64,000 nt of DNA from Gymnopus androsaceus JB14 (GCA_009733575.1 ML769614.1:38026-102025), one strand, 5' to 3'. Shown: positions 1 to 10,932, counted from the stretch's first letter. Numbers and translations are program-made. The notes: generated from the letters alone by a model not told the origin.

Positions 1-621
1 TGCGTGCCATCATCCATCATGATGAGCAGCAGGGGGATAGGAGATACACCAGTGCGAGGCTGTCGTCGCATCAGACGTTGGGGAGGGCGAGGGGCAGCTT
101 GTCTGCGCGTATCACGGCACCTGTGGCATCGGGAATTTGGCCAGCGTTTTGGTTGTTGCCGCAGGATCCGTTCCAATGGCCTAATGATGGCGAGATAGAC
201 ATTATGGAGGCTTGGAATGGGGATCGCACGAATCATACTTGTCTCCATTGGGGCCATTTCAACGGCGAGGATTGGAATAAACATCGGGTTATCGAGACAC
301 CTATACCTCGTATCGATTCTCCGGGTGGTGTCCGATACGATTTCGCTTGGGATGAGGATGAGAGTACTGGTCAGGAAGGCTGGTGTGGTATATTGATGGC
401 AAAGTGGTTATGAAGGCTTCAAAACCGACGGTACGAGACCTATGAAGGATTTCAGGATCTTGATAAATATTGCTGTTGGAGGCAATGTTTGTCAGGGAGT
501 CATGCCGGCGAATGGGCTTATGAGTTATATATTAGGAGTTGGCTATGTGGGAGGCCCTCCAGGTGGCTGGCAGAGTTTCGACAAGGACTTCAAGGGTGGT
601 AAGGAGGGGAAGACTATGTAA
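1..621 (+). CDS. GH16 family endo-beta-glucanase, 5'-truncated by the window edge, frame broken twice
   Basis: This is the C-terminal part of a secreted glycoside hydrolase family 16 enzyme, a family that cleaves beta-1,3(4)-glucans by retention. Reading starts off-window. The frame beginning at base 3 gives a segment with GIWPAFWLLP and the catalytic motif GEIDIMEAW, with nucleophile and acid/base Glu codons at 192-194 and 207-209. The tail RPMKDFRILINIAVGGN and the stop at 619-621 are typical of fungal GH16. Two frame changes are needed: one near 376-385, before VWYIDGKVVMKAS, and one in the A-run at 421-424, where one extra A would restore the reading. No intron boundary explains them. Either the gene is decaying or the assembly lost bases; the conserved sequence on both sides favours the latter. 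The family assignment is firm and the exact linkage specificity is not. Confidence 0.85.
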
Positions 622-1777
622 AGTGATACTGCTGGTCGGTATTTACCACATATGAGCATGAACAAATCTATTCACTGCACTCAATAGCGTCGCCTGTCTG
701 CTCAACGTCTGTCATCGAAATAGTCTTGTACCACTTGCCGTTATCTCATGGCTCATTGGGAGTTGTCGGAACAGCTAACAAGCTTGATGAATGAAATGTG
801 AAGTCACAAATTGGTATATATAGAAACATCAACATTTTTGAGAGGCAACATCAGCCTCGATGTCCCGAAAACACGCCCAAAACAGTTCTATAAAACCAAA
901 AGGAAACCATCATCAATCATACAGACTCACTAACCGTCTTAACCTGATAAGAAATATGCACCAAAATCCCCTCGTTATTTCCTTGCTTTCCCGTGAACTC
1001 CCCATCCTGCTCAACAATATGTTCCATACTCTCCGTAACGATTACTGTCTCGTGTCAGCGTTGTCTCGTGTAAAAAAGTTGGTAAAGAAATACATGCAAA
1101 AAACCACGCAACAAGCAGCACGGGTCATGGTGACAAAGTTGAGGGATGAAGGTAAGATGGGGCCACTGTAGACTCCTTCGATATCCATCGAATGGATATC
1201 GAAAGCGCCGTCAGTGTTGGTCTGACTCACAGTCGTAATCAATTGATTCAACCCATTTCCAGGGAACAATGTGACTTTCACAGACGTGCCGTTTGTTCCA
1301 TGCATCTGTCCGACTGTACGTTCACTGATTCCTGATCGTTTTCTGCTTTCAGCCCCGCGTGCTTCGGTAACAAGGCAGTCTTTAGCCTTCCTACTCTTAA
1401 TAGACCACATACATCTGTGCACCACTTTCGTTATTGGATAGAACCTCTCCTCCGATACTCCACCAGCAACTCGGTATACTGTACCGATCGGACATGTAAG
1501 TGCCTTTCAGGTCCTGTGCGCGCTTTCGAATAGATCTCCGTCGGCGAAATATATTCTATGACATATACGCGAATAGAAGGTCAGCTACAGCTTTTGCGTC
1601 CGAGTGTAATCTATCATAACATCCAAACTCAAGCGAGAACGTAAATACTCCGACAGGAATTGCAGAGCACTAAATTTTAACAGCAGTTGTATGAAGAGTA
1701 TTTGCAGTGCGACCATACCCCCAGTCACCTTATGATCCTGGCAAAATCTGGCTTCTACTAGGGATCTTGCCGTCAGG
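622..1777. other. Gene-poor stretch, no supported gene
   Basis: Nothing here is convincingly coding. A 127-codon open frame on the minus strand (1042-1425) ends in a hydrophobic Cys/Phe-rich stretch and could be a decayed membrane-anchored protein, but it has no recognisable family. A perfect short palindrome with arms CGATATCCAT and ATGGATATCG lies at 1179-1201. Confidence 0.5.
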
Positions 1778-1786
1778 TATAAATAA
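1778..1786 (+). promoter_or_regulatory. TATA-box-like element
   Basis: TATAAATAA lies 107 bp before the ATG at 1893 and sits in a normal position for a fungal core promoter of the small gene that follows. Confidence 0.45.
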
Positions 1787-1892
1787 GACGACTCTCACAA
1801 TCCTGTATACAGATTCCCCTTATCGTGATCCTCTGCGTTGATTAGACGCTATTCCACAGGATCCAGACATCGACTATACTATCGATCTCACC

Positions 1893-2647
1893 ATGATGAG
1901 CGACGGTGATGATGATTATGGAGAGAAATTTCGGGGTCGTCGACGTAGTCACTCTGCCAGTCGCCGGCGGCCCCAAGTACATCACATTTCAGGAGTTATG
2001 TCAAGCAAAAACCACGAGCTCCAGCCCGATTCTGAGTCCGAGGTGAGGATACAACTCTTACCTACGCCTTCATTAAGGCTTACATTTATTGACTAGGTCG
2101 AATCTTTATTATCCCAGCCTGACGTCGAGAGACGAGGTCGTCCTCGTGGTCGCTCAAAACGTCGACGTCACCGTCAATGTTTATCAGGTGGATCGAGTGA
2201 CTGCGAGCGAGCTTATGGTTCAGAATTTGAGGTACGGATATACTACCTCCAAGTTCTCCCTCATTTCCTGATCATTGGCCAGACCCAGTTTCCTCCGATC
2301 CGGCGGAATGTGAGATTTACCTTGTCTCAAGGTAGAACTGAGAACTGGCCGGGACATACTAACATCTCTGGTGGAAATCAGAGTAGTGTTGGTGGGTCTC
2401 AAAAAATCATTGCAGACCATCGATATCGGCGCAACGATACTCGTAAACATAAGCACGCTAATGTGGTCAACTACGGTGATAATGTTCATATTCACATCCA
2501 TGTTGATCAAGGAAATGCGAAAATTTGGGTTTTTTCTGTGTATGTACAGCTTTCTTTCGAAACGTTCTATGACTCTAACTCATTCTCTGCTCAACTTTTA
2601 GCGGTTTATTTGGACGCGGTGATTCCATGACTATGAGATGTACCTGA
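1893..2647 (+). CDS. Hypothetical Arg/Ser-rich small protein, four exons
   Basis: The family is not recognised. The model is 1893-2042, 2097-2231, 2283-2539 and 2602-2647, with introns of 54, 51 and 62 bp that start GTGAGG, GTACGG and GTATGT and end in AG. All phases agree and it encodes about 195 residues. The N-terminal half is acidic and then rich in Arg/Ser (RRRSHSASRRR, RGRPRGRSKRRRHR), like RS-type nucleic-acid-binding proteins. The C-terminal half carries a His/Val stretch (NVHIHIHVDQGNAKIWVFSV). The first two introns both follow a Ser-Glu-x-Glu codon run ending in GAG, as if the exon were internally duplicated. The third intron is the least certain; without it the frame ends at 2630. 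The gene is preceded by a TATA-like box and followed by pyrimidine-rich DNA. Confidence 0.5.
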
Positions 2648-2911
2648 TACGGAACTCTCGATGGCGCATGTCCTTGGCTCTCACCGCGAAGTTCTTCTTT
2701 TCTTTTTTCCTTTTTCTTCTTCTAAACTGCATCACTTTACTTGTACTGTACTATTAGGACAGATTAGGACAGGCAGACGCGCCTCTGTGCTGTTCTCTTA
2801 AGGCTGTTTTCTTACTCAAGTTTTTCTTTTCTTTTTCCTCCCCTTTTTTTCCTTTCCTTAATTGCATTGCTTCTTCATTCCCTTCTTATTTATTTGTGGG
2901 CTCATGACCGT

Positions 2912-2959
2912 CGAGTTCGGCGAACGAGTTTACTCGAATATACTCGTTCGCCGAGCTCG
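2912..2959. repeat. 48-bp inverted repeat (hairpin)
   Basis: Two 18-nt arms (2912-2929 and 2942-2959) match at 17 of 18 positions around a 12-nt spacer. It lies 16 bp outside the LINE poly(A) tail, so it may be target DNA or the end of another element. The preceding 2690-2870 is pyrimidine-rich and holds two loosely similar blocks followed by a TGCAT-containing sequence. Confidence 0.7.
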
Positions 2960-3467
2960 CCGGGGTCCGCACCGTTTTTTTGTTTTTTTTTTTTTTTTTT
3001 TGCATCCTTGTTTATTGCCCTCTGTCCCGAGGGATATGGTAGGCATTACGCTAAGTCTATATGTAAATATGCGTAGCAATCAAAAATCTATGAGCGTTGA
3101 GAGGTTATACGTGGCAAAGGCTGGAGCCTGCCGGAGCAGGTCTCGAAGCGAACGAGTCGCATGATTATAAGTAGTGCTTCAGGCGGTGAGGCCTGATGCA
3201 AAGTGAATATGGTAAATTAGGTTCTGCCAGCTGCGAGGCCTGGTATGAGGCTAATAAACTGAGTAGATTTGGTGCTCATCCATGAGCCCACCTAGCTCCG
3301 CCTATCTCCAGGCCCCCATTCATCCACCCCCAACCTCATCATTGTCCTTTCCTATCGGTGGTAGCATTCCTGTAGATGTGTCTGAAGCGTCCTGTGGAGT
3401 TGATGAAATTGAATAATGGAGTGAGGGATTTTTCATTGTCTAGTAGTCCTCTGAGCATCATCTTCTC

Positions 3468-3670
3468 TGTAACGTCCCCAATCCCTGATCGGCAGAACCT
3501 CAGTCTTTACAGGCGGCAGTGCGTTCCCGCGCCTGCCAATAATCTATATTATAATAATTATATATTAGATACCTTAGCTTTTAACCATCACCTTGCGAGT
3601 ATACCTGAATAAATCCAGTAGTACTCGTTGGTGATAATAAGGCTCTAGGCTCCATTTAGGAGCCATTACA
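3468..3670 (+). repeat. 5' LTR (203 bp)
   Basis: It aligns to the 3' LTR but lacks an internal block of about 70 bp, between GAGTATAC and AATAAATCCAGTAG. It carries the shared AT-rich core and AATAAA. Most of the roughly 13 differences over the first 135 bp are transitions. Confidence 0.9.
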
Positions 3671-3675
3671 CTTTT

Positions 3676-6600
3676 TTGAGTACCTGTGTACTCTTCAGCA
3701 ATCCCCGCGAGATGCCGAGTTACAACAACTCAGGTTACAGTGATGTGGTAAACATCGCCAATAACCATTACTGGAATTGCTATGGCAATTCCAACAATGA
3801 CAATGTTTTTAACATCGTCAACTGTTCAAAAAAGATTCACAGTAGTGAATCTGACAACAGTGACCGTTCTTGCATCACTGGTGCCAGTGCATGCACAGGC
3901 ACAAACAATTTTAAGCCTGACTTGCGTTGGGCTGGAAATAACAATGTTCAGTCTGAACATTCTAATGTGGCCTCGACCACACTTGAATCACCGTTTGGTT
4001 TACACCAAATTGGTAATTTTTTTCAGCAGTGTGTGGAAAGCCAAAAGGCCCTCCGTGAGCTTTCAAAGTTCACGGAAATGTTAGCAAATGCTAACATAAC
4101 AGGGTTTACTCCTCTGGGAGACATTCCATACCGGAGCATTAGAGATACTGATGGTGATGGCAGCCCAGCTATGGCTGGACAGGCACAAAGCCTTGCAGTC
4201 ATCCCTGCACACCTGAAGGTGAATATTCACCTCCAGGTGACTCTCTGACACCTCCAGTGTCCTCGTCTCCCGCTCCTGCTCCTCTTCCTCAACTCCCTTC
4301 ATCTCCCACACCTCCCTCTTGTGCCCAAGAAATTGGAGATACCCAATTCCCTGACCAGGGAATTGTAAATTGGGATGGAACTAATGACAATGTTTATAAC
4401 ATTGTCAAACCGAGTCATTTTCATGACTCGGTGCCCCAGGATGCATCCCACATCATACCTCAGCTTGACTCTAGTCAAGCTGAACGTCTATACATTCATT
4501 CCGAATGTTTTGGCGCAGCTCCTGTTGTGCCTTATTCTCAAATTGGGTTAAAAACTCAAATTGGGAAGACACCGAGTCATTTTCATGACTCGGTGCCCCA
4601 TGATGCATCTTGCATTGTGGAAAACACACCCCAGCTCGACTGCAGTCAAGCTGACACTTGATATGTTCATGCTGAACATTCTGGCATGACTCCGGTTACG
4701 CCTAATTCCCAAATTGGATTAAAGCCTCAATTTGGGAATTCTTCTCAATTGTGTGCTTCTGCACATGAAACAAGCTTTCATGATGTTCCTCACATCATGA
4801 AGAACTTGTCCCAGCTCGACAGGAGTTGAGCTGAATCCCCTCACATTCCCCTGGAACGTTCTGGTGTGGTTCTAGCCCTGCCAAATTCACGGATTGGATT
4901 AAAAACCCAATTCGGGAATTCTTCTCGATCATGTGGTTCTGCACACGATTCAAGCCCCATGATGTACCCCGCATCATGAAAAACTCGCCCCAGCTTGATT
5001 CTAGTCAAGCTGATCCTCAACATATTCAAATTGAACGTTTTGGTGCAGCAGGAGCTGCACCGAATTCCCAAATTGGGTCTAATACCCAATTCGGGCAGTC
5101 ACCAAGTTGTGAAAACAGCTCAGTGACCCACAATGCTCCCCGCATCATGCAAAACCAATTCCAGCTCAACTATAGCCAAGCTGGTCCCTTCTACATTCAT
5201 ACTGAATGCATAGGTGTGGCTCTGGCTGCACCTGATTCCCGAATTGGGCTAATACCTCAATTTGGGAATTCTAGTGCCAGCGCACATGCTGGCACAAACA
5301 AGCTCCAACCCAATTTACATTGGGCTAATGGCAATGCTATTCGCATTGCCAAACCAAACAAGTCAAAACTTCAATCACCAATCAGGTCATCCCAATACGA
5401 TGGTTTCTTTGAAGCATGTGCAAAAGCACAGGCCACAAGCCAAAAGGCTCTCCATGAAATTTCGGAGTTCACAGAAAATTTTCTGCTCAACTCTGATAGC
5501 AATGTTCGTTACATTGCCAAACCAAGTTGTTTTCACAACCCAGCGCTTAATAAGACCAAGGGCCCTGTCCTGGGCACCTGCACATCTGAAGGTGAAGTTT
5601 CACCACCAGATGAGACTCTGACACCTCCCCCTCCAGTTCCTCTTCCCACTCGTGCCCCTCCCCTTTGCATCAATCCACACCCTGGATCAATTCAAGAGGT
5701 GAGGTTCACTCCTTGGAAGGCCATGCCTTCCAAATTGACAGTGGTACACACTATCACTGTAAATTCATGTTTTGGCACAGCCAGGCCCTCAAAAAGGGAC
5801 TGGATGGACCGAGTCACTGCCCAGCGACTCTGTGAACAGGATCTCCAAGATATTGGAGATTTGCAATTCCCTGATCAGGGAATTTTTTTCAATGTCAACG
5901 GGTACCCTGTCATCAAATTACTGGACAGTGGTAAAGACCCACCGTCCAGAAATTGTGGGGGACAAATCCATTGTGGACTACAACAGATTTCTGAAACTTG
6001 TGGAGCAAGCTCAAAACATGTACAATGTTCACAAGCAAGCTTTTTTTCTTTTTGAGAGGGGGAGAGCCAATGTAGAAATACACTAGCTCACTCTATATCT
6101 CAAGTATGTGGGATTAAAAATCCCTCAAAACACGATTTGCCAGAGGATTGGGTATGGTACATCCAGATGTACCCCAACCAATGTCCTACTGGCATAAAGT
6201 ATGATCACAATGATCACACTCTCACCCGTAATGTACAGGGATGGTTACTAGTAAGTAACCATGCCCAGTTATAGCAGTGGGGACTTTCAAGGTGAAGCAG
6301 CATTGCTTCACCTTATGAACAGCGGAGTTGTTCACAACTCCAGGACTTTACACATCCATTACCGGATGTGATGAGACAAATATTGTCTTGAATATTTCAA
6401 CATCACCATATGCAGGTGACATTGATAATGCTATGTTGGATGATGTAGCCTTTTTTTATGCCTCCCAAGGCATTACCATTGAAATGGCAAAAGACATAAC
6501 TGTCTTTGCCCTTCAGTGGTTGACTATGTTCCGTACAATGGACCCTAGTCTTGGATGCAAGTTACATGCAACATGTGACTGTGTTCTTCACTCCTGTTTC
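3676..6600 (+). pseudogene. Coding-like interior of the LTR element, several open frames, function unknown
   Basis: Consecutive open frames cover most of the interior: 3676-4248, 4257-4661, 4931-6055, 5772-6086 and 6328-6603, in different phases, the first without an ATG at its 5' end. They share phrases such as SQKAL(R/H)E(L/I)S(K/E)FTE and SHFHDSVP(Q/H)DAS, so they derive from a repeated coding-like ancestor. A Pro-rich linker (TLTPPPPVPLPTRAPP) and a WMDRVTAQRLCEQDLQDIGD segment look protein-like. No family is recognised. It could be a decayed gag-like or captured host gene, or coding potential may be a by-product of the repeats. Confidence 0.45.
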
Positions 6601-6700
6601 TGAATACATGGCACGCTACCATGCATTCAAAATCCCAGGATATATTCACAACACGCTATTGTGAATATGTTCCCAACTTCAACTATCAAGTTGAAGTTCT
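3742..6700. repeat. Dense array of short perfect hairpins
   Basis: Arms of 5-13 nt with loops mostly of 1-6 nt follow each other every 20-50 nt. Examples are TGGAATTGC/GCAATTCCA (3772-3793), AATGTTCAG/CTGAACATT (3943-3961), ATGTTAGCA/TGCTAACAT (4078-4097), AGGTGAAT/ATTCACCT (4217-4232), CAATTCCCTG/CAGGGAATTG (4344-4365), ACCGAGTCAT/ATGACTCGGT (4409-4432 and 4571-4594), CAGCTTGACT/AGTCAAGCTG (4461-4482), AATTCCCAAATTG/CAATTTGGGAATT (4704-4740), GGTGCAGC/GCTGCACC (5042-5061), GTGCCAGC/GCTGGCAC (5274-5295), GGCAATGC/GCATTGCC (5330-5350), GGTACATC/GATGTACC (6156-6173), ATGGTTACT/AGTAACCAT (6241-6262), AGGTGAAGCA/TGCTTCACCT (6290-6313), GGAGTTGT/ACAACTCC (6324-6341) and CACATCC/GGATGTG (6351-6370). 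Confidence 0.93.
4461..5330 (+). repeat. Five-copy tandem repeat, 171-180 bp period
   Basis: The hairpin CAGCTTGACT/AGTCAAGCTG or a variant recurs at 4461, 4632, 4812, 4991 and 5162. Each copy carries the same order of other hairpins: CATTC/GAATG-type, CCCAAATT/AATTTGGG-type, and ATGATG/CATCAT-type. Copies differ at many sites, so the expansion is old. Confidence 0.9.
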
Positions 6701-6797
6701 CACAAATATGCTCCAGCTGGGTTGACATGCTATCAAACCAGTTGGGGACCCCCCTTCCTCTTCTATTGGACTGTAGGCTCAATCTGGCTAGGGAGGG

Positions 6798-7072
6798 TGT
6801 AACGTCTCTGATCCCTGATCGGCAGGACCTCAGTCTTTACAGGCAGTGGCGCATTCCCACGCCTGCCAATAATCTATATTATAATAATTATATATTAGAT
6901 ACCTTAGCTTTAAACTATCACCTTGTGAGTATACGTGCTGCAAATTGATTCACCCATTAGTCCTATTCAGTAGCCATTCAGTAGTCATGTACATCAGCAC
7001 TGTACTGAAATAAATCCAGTAGTACTGTGTGCATGATATTAAGGCTCTAGGCTCCATTTAGGAGCTGTTACA
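6798..7072 (+). repeat. 3' LTR (275 bp)
   Basis: It starts TGTAAC and ends GTTACA, a perfect 6-bp terminal inversion. It includes an AATAAA polyadenylation-like signal and the 70-bp block missing from the 5' copy, so this is the fuller LTR. Element boundary and TSD agree exactly. Confidence 0.92.
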
Positions 7073-10000
7073 TTCTCTCTGCTAACCTCCAATTGTAACT
7101 GTGCTCGAGCTCCCCTATGAGCTGGGCACTGTAGTAAATAATGGAAGGTTGTTTCTGGTGCCTGAGCACAAGTCGGGCAGTCTGATGACTGCACTTTCCC
7201 AATGCAATTTAGATGGCAGTAAAGGTAATTGTGACCTGTTCATAGCTGGACCAGGATGCTTGTGTGTTTTTTGGCCAGACCCATTGCCATCTTCCTGAAC
7301 CTTCTAGCCACCTCTGTTGCATCTCCCTTTGCCACCTTCTGAAAATCCAAATACCAGGGTGAACATCAAAACATGGTGTTGTGAAGAACATTTAAGGCTT
7401 TTGCAAATGTCTTCTGGGCTGCTGAACAGCTCACCGGAAGGAATTTTCATAGGCATCCAGGTAAGCTGGCTTTTGGGCTTGACCCATATAGCGTCAGCAC
7501 CCTTAGCTTCCTTATCCACTGCCTCATTCCCCTCAACACCTTCATGTTCCGGAACCTATCCAACCGTGATTTCCATTTGTGAGTGGTAGCGTTTGACTTG
7601 GTATAGAAATGTGTGAAAGTGGTCTATTAGGTAGTGAGCCGGGCCTGGTAAGTTTGATCCAGTTGCAGCAATTGCAGATGTGTTGTCAATCCATATTGAG
7701 ACTGCTTTGACTTTGCCTCTCTCTTTCCTTTGCAACAACTCCAGTCCCAGCATGGGGCCGACCAATTCTGCTTTGAATACTTCATGCTCCTTCTCTGATC
7801 CCAGGCCTAGCTTCAGTGATGCCACCCTCTCTCCATCCCTATACAAAACTGCAGCTGCTCCAACTTTTCCCTCAACCCCTGATCCATCCATGAAGATTTG
7901 GTATTTTGCTTCATCTTCCTCTACCTGTTTTATTGCACCTTCCCTATCCTTCCATCTCCTAACAGTCACCTCTGATTTCTACCCCACCGCATGTTGCACT
8001 GCTTGTCACTTCTCCATTACCCTCAGGTTGAGTTTGAAAGAGTTCATGAGATCATGAAGTGTGGAAAAGTGTTTTTTGATATATCAAGTAGAGGCCTTTT
8101 GTGCTAGGGATTTAAGGGGGTAGCTGAGCGGAAGTGAAGCAATGCAAACTGCTGTGCATTGTTGAACTTTGTCAATTGCAAGTGACATTGGTAAAAGTCC
8201 TGAGTGGATATCTAGGAGGTCTGTGAGAGTTGATGGTAAGGCTCCAGTGATGATGATTGAGGCTTGGCATTGGATGAAAGCCAGTTTAGATACAATTGCT
8301 TGACCTGGTTTGTTGCAAACACTGCTGTCCTTCAACTGCATTCCTGGGTGTTGTTGAGGAGCTAAAAAGACATCTGCAGCATATAACATGCTGTTCATCA
8401 ATATTGCAATGTACCACTTGCGCACATGCTCAGCTGCCACCCCTCCTACAGTTCAAGACAGTCTATGGAACTGTGAGAGCCATGTCTGACCCTTCTGGAT
8501 CACCACTGCTGCCTGTTCCTTGAACTGTAGCTCGCTATCCAGAAAAACCCCCAGTAATTTCACTCTGTCCTTTCTTTTTATCTCTTCATTCCCTACCCTG
8601 ATTGATCCCCCCTTATTAGTACCATCTTCTGCTGTATTGTTGGATGCTGCATGTGTTTGCATGTAAAGTCTGAAAGCTGGAATTTGTCTAAACCAAAGGA
8701 GCAGTTGTGGTTAGTCACTCATTCCATTACCCTACCTGGATCATTCATCAGCTGCTCAAGCCGCCTGTGCGTTTCCAAGAAAGATGTGGCCCAGGTTATC
8801 AAAATGGAGTCATCAACAAATAAAAGACCTAGTTCATCCGCCTTGTTGCAGATGACTTTGAGAAGTCCACTGTTGTAAAAGATGTACTGTACCTCTGCAA
8901 ATGGGTCACCCTGGTTGAGACTTCCTGGCGGTTGAAATGCCTCTGTAGCATAGTCATTGAATATGATACTGAGTCTTCTGTCTCTTATACCACTGTTCTA
9001 ACTAATCTGTAATCTCTTTTGGTACTCCTGCTATACATAGTTCATCTTGAAGCATGGGTAGGTCAACACTGGGATATGCTCTTTTGACATTGAGAGCCAG
9101 TGCTGAAACCACTTTTCCCTTCCTTCATGCCTGTTTAATAGTCAATACAAAGAGATGAAGAGAGTTGGTCATGCTACTGCCCGGTCTGCCTCCAAATTGT
9201 AGCAGTGGTAGGAGTCCCCTGAGCTTGGAATGTTTGATAATATTATCCGCTACCATGCTGCTTAGTAATTGTGGGTGTCCATCTGAAATTATGACTGGGT
9301 GTGATGATCCTGGTTGTTTGTAGTTAGTTTTACCTAGCTTGTGTAACACAATAGTTTAGTTGAGCAGCCAGTGGGGTGGATAGTATCTAAGTGTGAAGGT
9401 AGCCCTGTATAGAGGCCCTAGATGAGGTACTAAGAATTCATTAGCTTTCAAAAAGAGGATATTCAGGATCGTCCCTGGTTTCATTGCCTTATATGGTTTC
9501 ATTCTTCTAATTGCTGCTGCAATCTGGTGGTTCTGAGGTGGCTGAAACAACCACACCTCCGCTGGGTACTCAACGTCATCTGGTACCAGCAAAACTTCAG
9601 GAGCACAAGGGAAGAAGGCAGACTTGAAGGCCTCTGCCTTGTCCTTATTGCTCATCAAACACCTTGTCATGTCATCCACCTCCCTCACTTCCAACTCAGA
9701 AACATGGACTACTGCCCCTATCACTGAAGCCGCATTGTACCATTTTGGCTGCACCCTACTTATTGGACTTTTTCAGACCCTCCAAGTAAGTATCCCAGTA
9801 CTCCTTCTTGGCCTGTTCCATCTCTCAAGACAAGTCCTGTTGCAACCTCTGATACTCCTCATGTATTGGATCTTCTGGTAGGTGTTGTTTGAGGTGAGAT
9901 CGTTTGCCAGATTCTTCTTCCAGCTATTCCAGATCTTCACCTCATCCATGTACCATCAACAAGCAAATGGAAATGGCTTGACCATTGGTACATATTCCTT

Positions 10001-10932
10001 GACCACATTCTCTATCACCTCATCAAAAGCCCTCAGGCGAGTATCAAACTCTCCCCTCATTTCAATCTCCATCAGTTCCCCCAGGCCCTCCAGACTATTA
10101 ATTAGGTCATTCATGAGTTCTGCCTATTTGACTATCCTCCAGTTCCATTTAGGGTGCTCAGGGGCATGTTCTAGTGTTAGTGCTACCTCGGTTATAATAG
10201 AGAAATGGTCTATTAGTGGTGGTCATAGACCTGGGTCAACTTCGCATGTAACAATTTGGTCAAGCAAATTAGCTGAACAAAACACATTGTCAACCCTGGT
10301 TTTGTTCTTAGTATTGCTGGCTTCAAGGGTTGGTATCATTGGTGGCATCCTCATTCCAAATCTGGTGGTGAGATCAATGAGAAACTGAGCTGTTTGCAAA
10401 TTCGCAGCGGTGAAAAGGTGAGCATTTCAAGGGTCATCCCATGATGGATGGTGCTGGTTAAAGTTGCCAAGCCAGAGATAATTCAATGGTGCCTTGGTCA
10501 TTAACAGTGCATCAGTGGACAAAAGATAGTTTTGTAGTGCAGAAAGCTCATTGTCATGGTTGCAGTCAACATAGATGTTGATAATTCAAAGTGTTCTGAA
10601 CAGACTGGTGATCTGGACCACTGTTATGTCCAAATTCCAGATTGGAATTGGATTCCATGAGCTGGTCAATAAGCTCTTGTTGATCATCATCACTGACCGC
10701 GTCTTCTTTTTTGTCTCCTTGCTATCAAGGTGTATTGCTGGGTATATGGGATGGAACTGTGATAGTCCCTTTGTGTTGCCAAATTTGTCAGTGTTGGGTT
10801 CCTGCATTGCAAGAATGTCAAACGAACTGTCAGTATTAAAAAGCATGCTGAATTGTGCTCCTGGTGATTTATTTAGATTCTGCTGCCATATCTTGAGTCT
10901 GTTCAAAGGTGTGTAATTATTAGTTTGTTCCA

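Larger units (their letters stand above)
3468..7072 (+). mobile_element. Complete non-autonomous LTR retroelement with hairpin-packed interior
   Basis: The element is bounded by direct repeats that start TGTAACGTC and end in TTACA, and is flanked by a perfect 5-bp duplication TTCTC (3463-3467 and 7073-7077). A purine tract AGGGAGGG at 6790-6797 sits just before the 3' LTR, as a polypurine tract should. The roughly 3.1-kb interior has open frames up to 374 codons, but I recognise no protease, reverse transcriptase, RNase H or integrase motif in any of them. Instead it is tiled with short hairpins and holds a tandem repeat. It would have to move with another element's enzymes. Insertion into LINE ORF2 shows that it arrived after the LINE. 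The strand is set by the position of the polypurine tract and the polyadenylation-like AATAAA. Confidence 0.9.

Noticed and set aside
1042..1425. Minus-strand 127-codon frame as a cell-wall or GPI protein gene
   Set aside because: A hydrophobic C-terminus is present but there is no signal peptide, family motif or gene context.
2975..3001. T-run as a simple microsatellite
   Set aside because: It lies exactly where the LINE 3' UTR ends and is better explained as the poly(A) tail of a minus-strand element.
3742..6700. CRISPR-like or microRNA-cluster reading of the hairpin array
   Set aside because: There is no constant repeat with unique spacers and the organism is a eukaryote; hairpin stems of 7-13 nt are too short for miRNA precursors.
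7680..8523. Plus-strand frames across the LINE
   Set aside because: They are shadows of the minus-strand RNase H and RT coding region.
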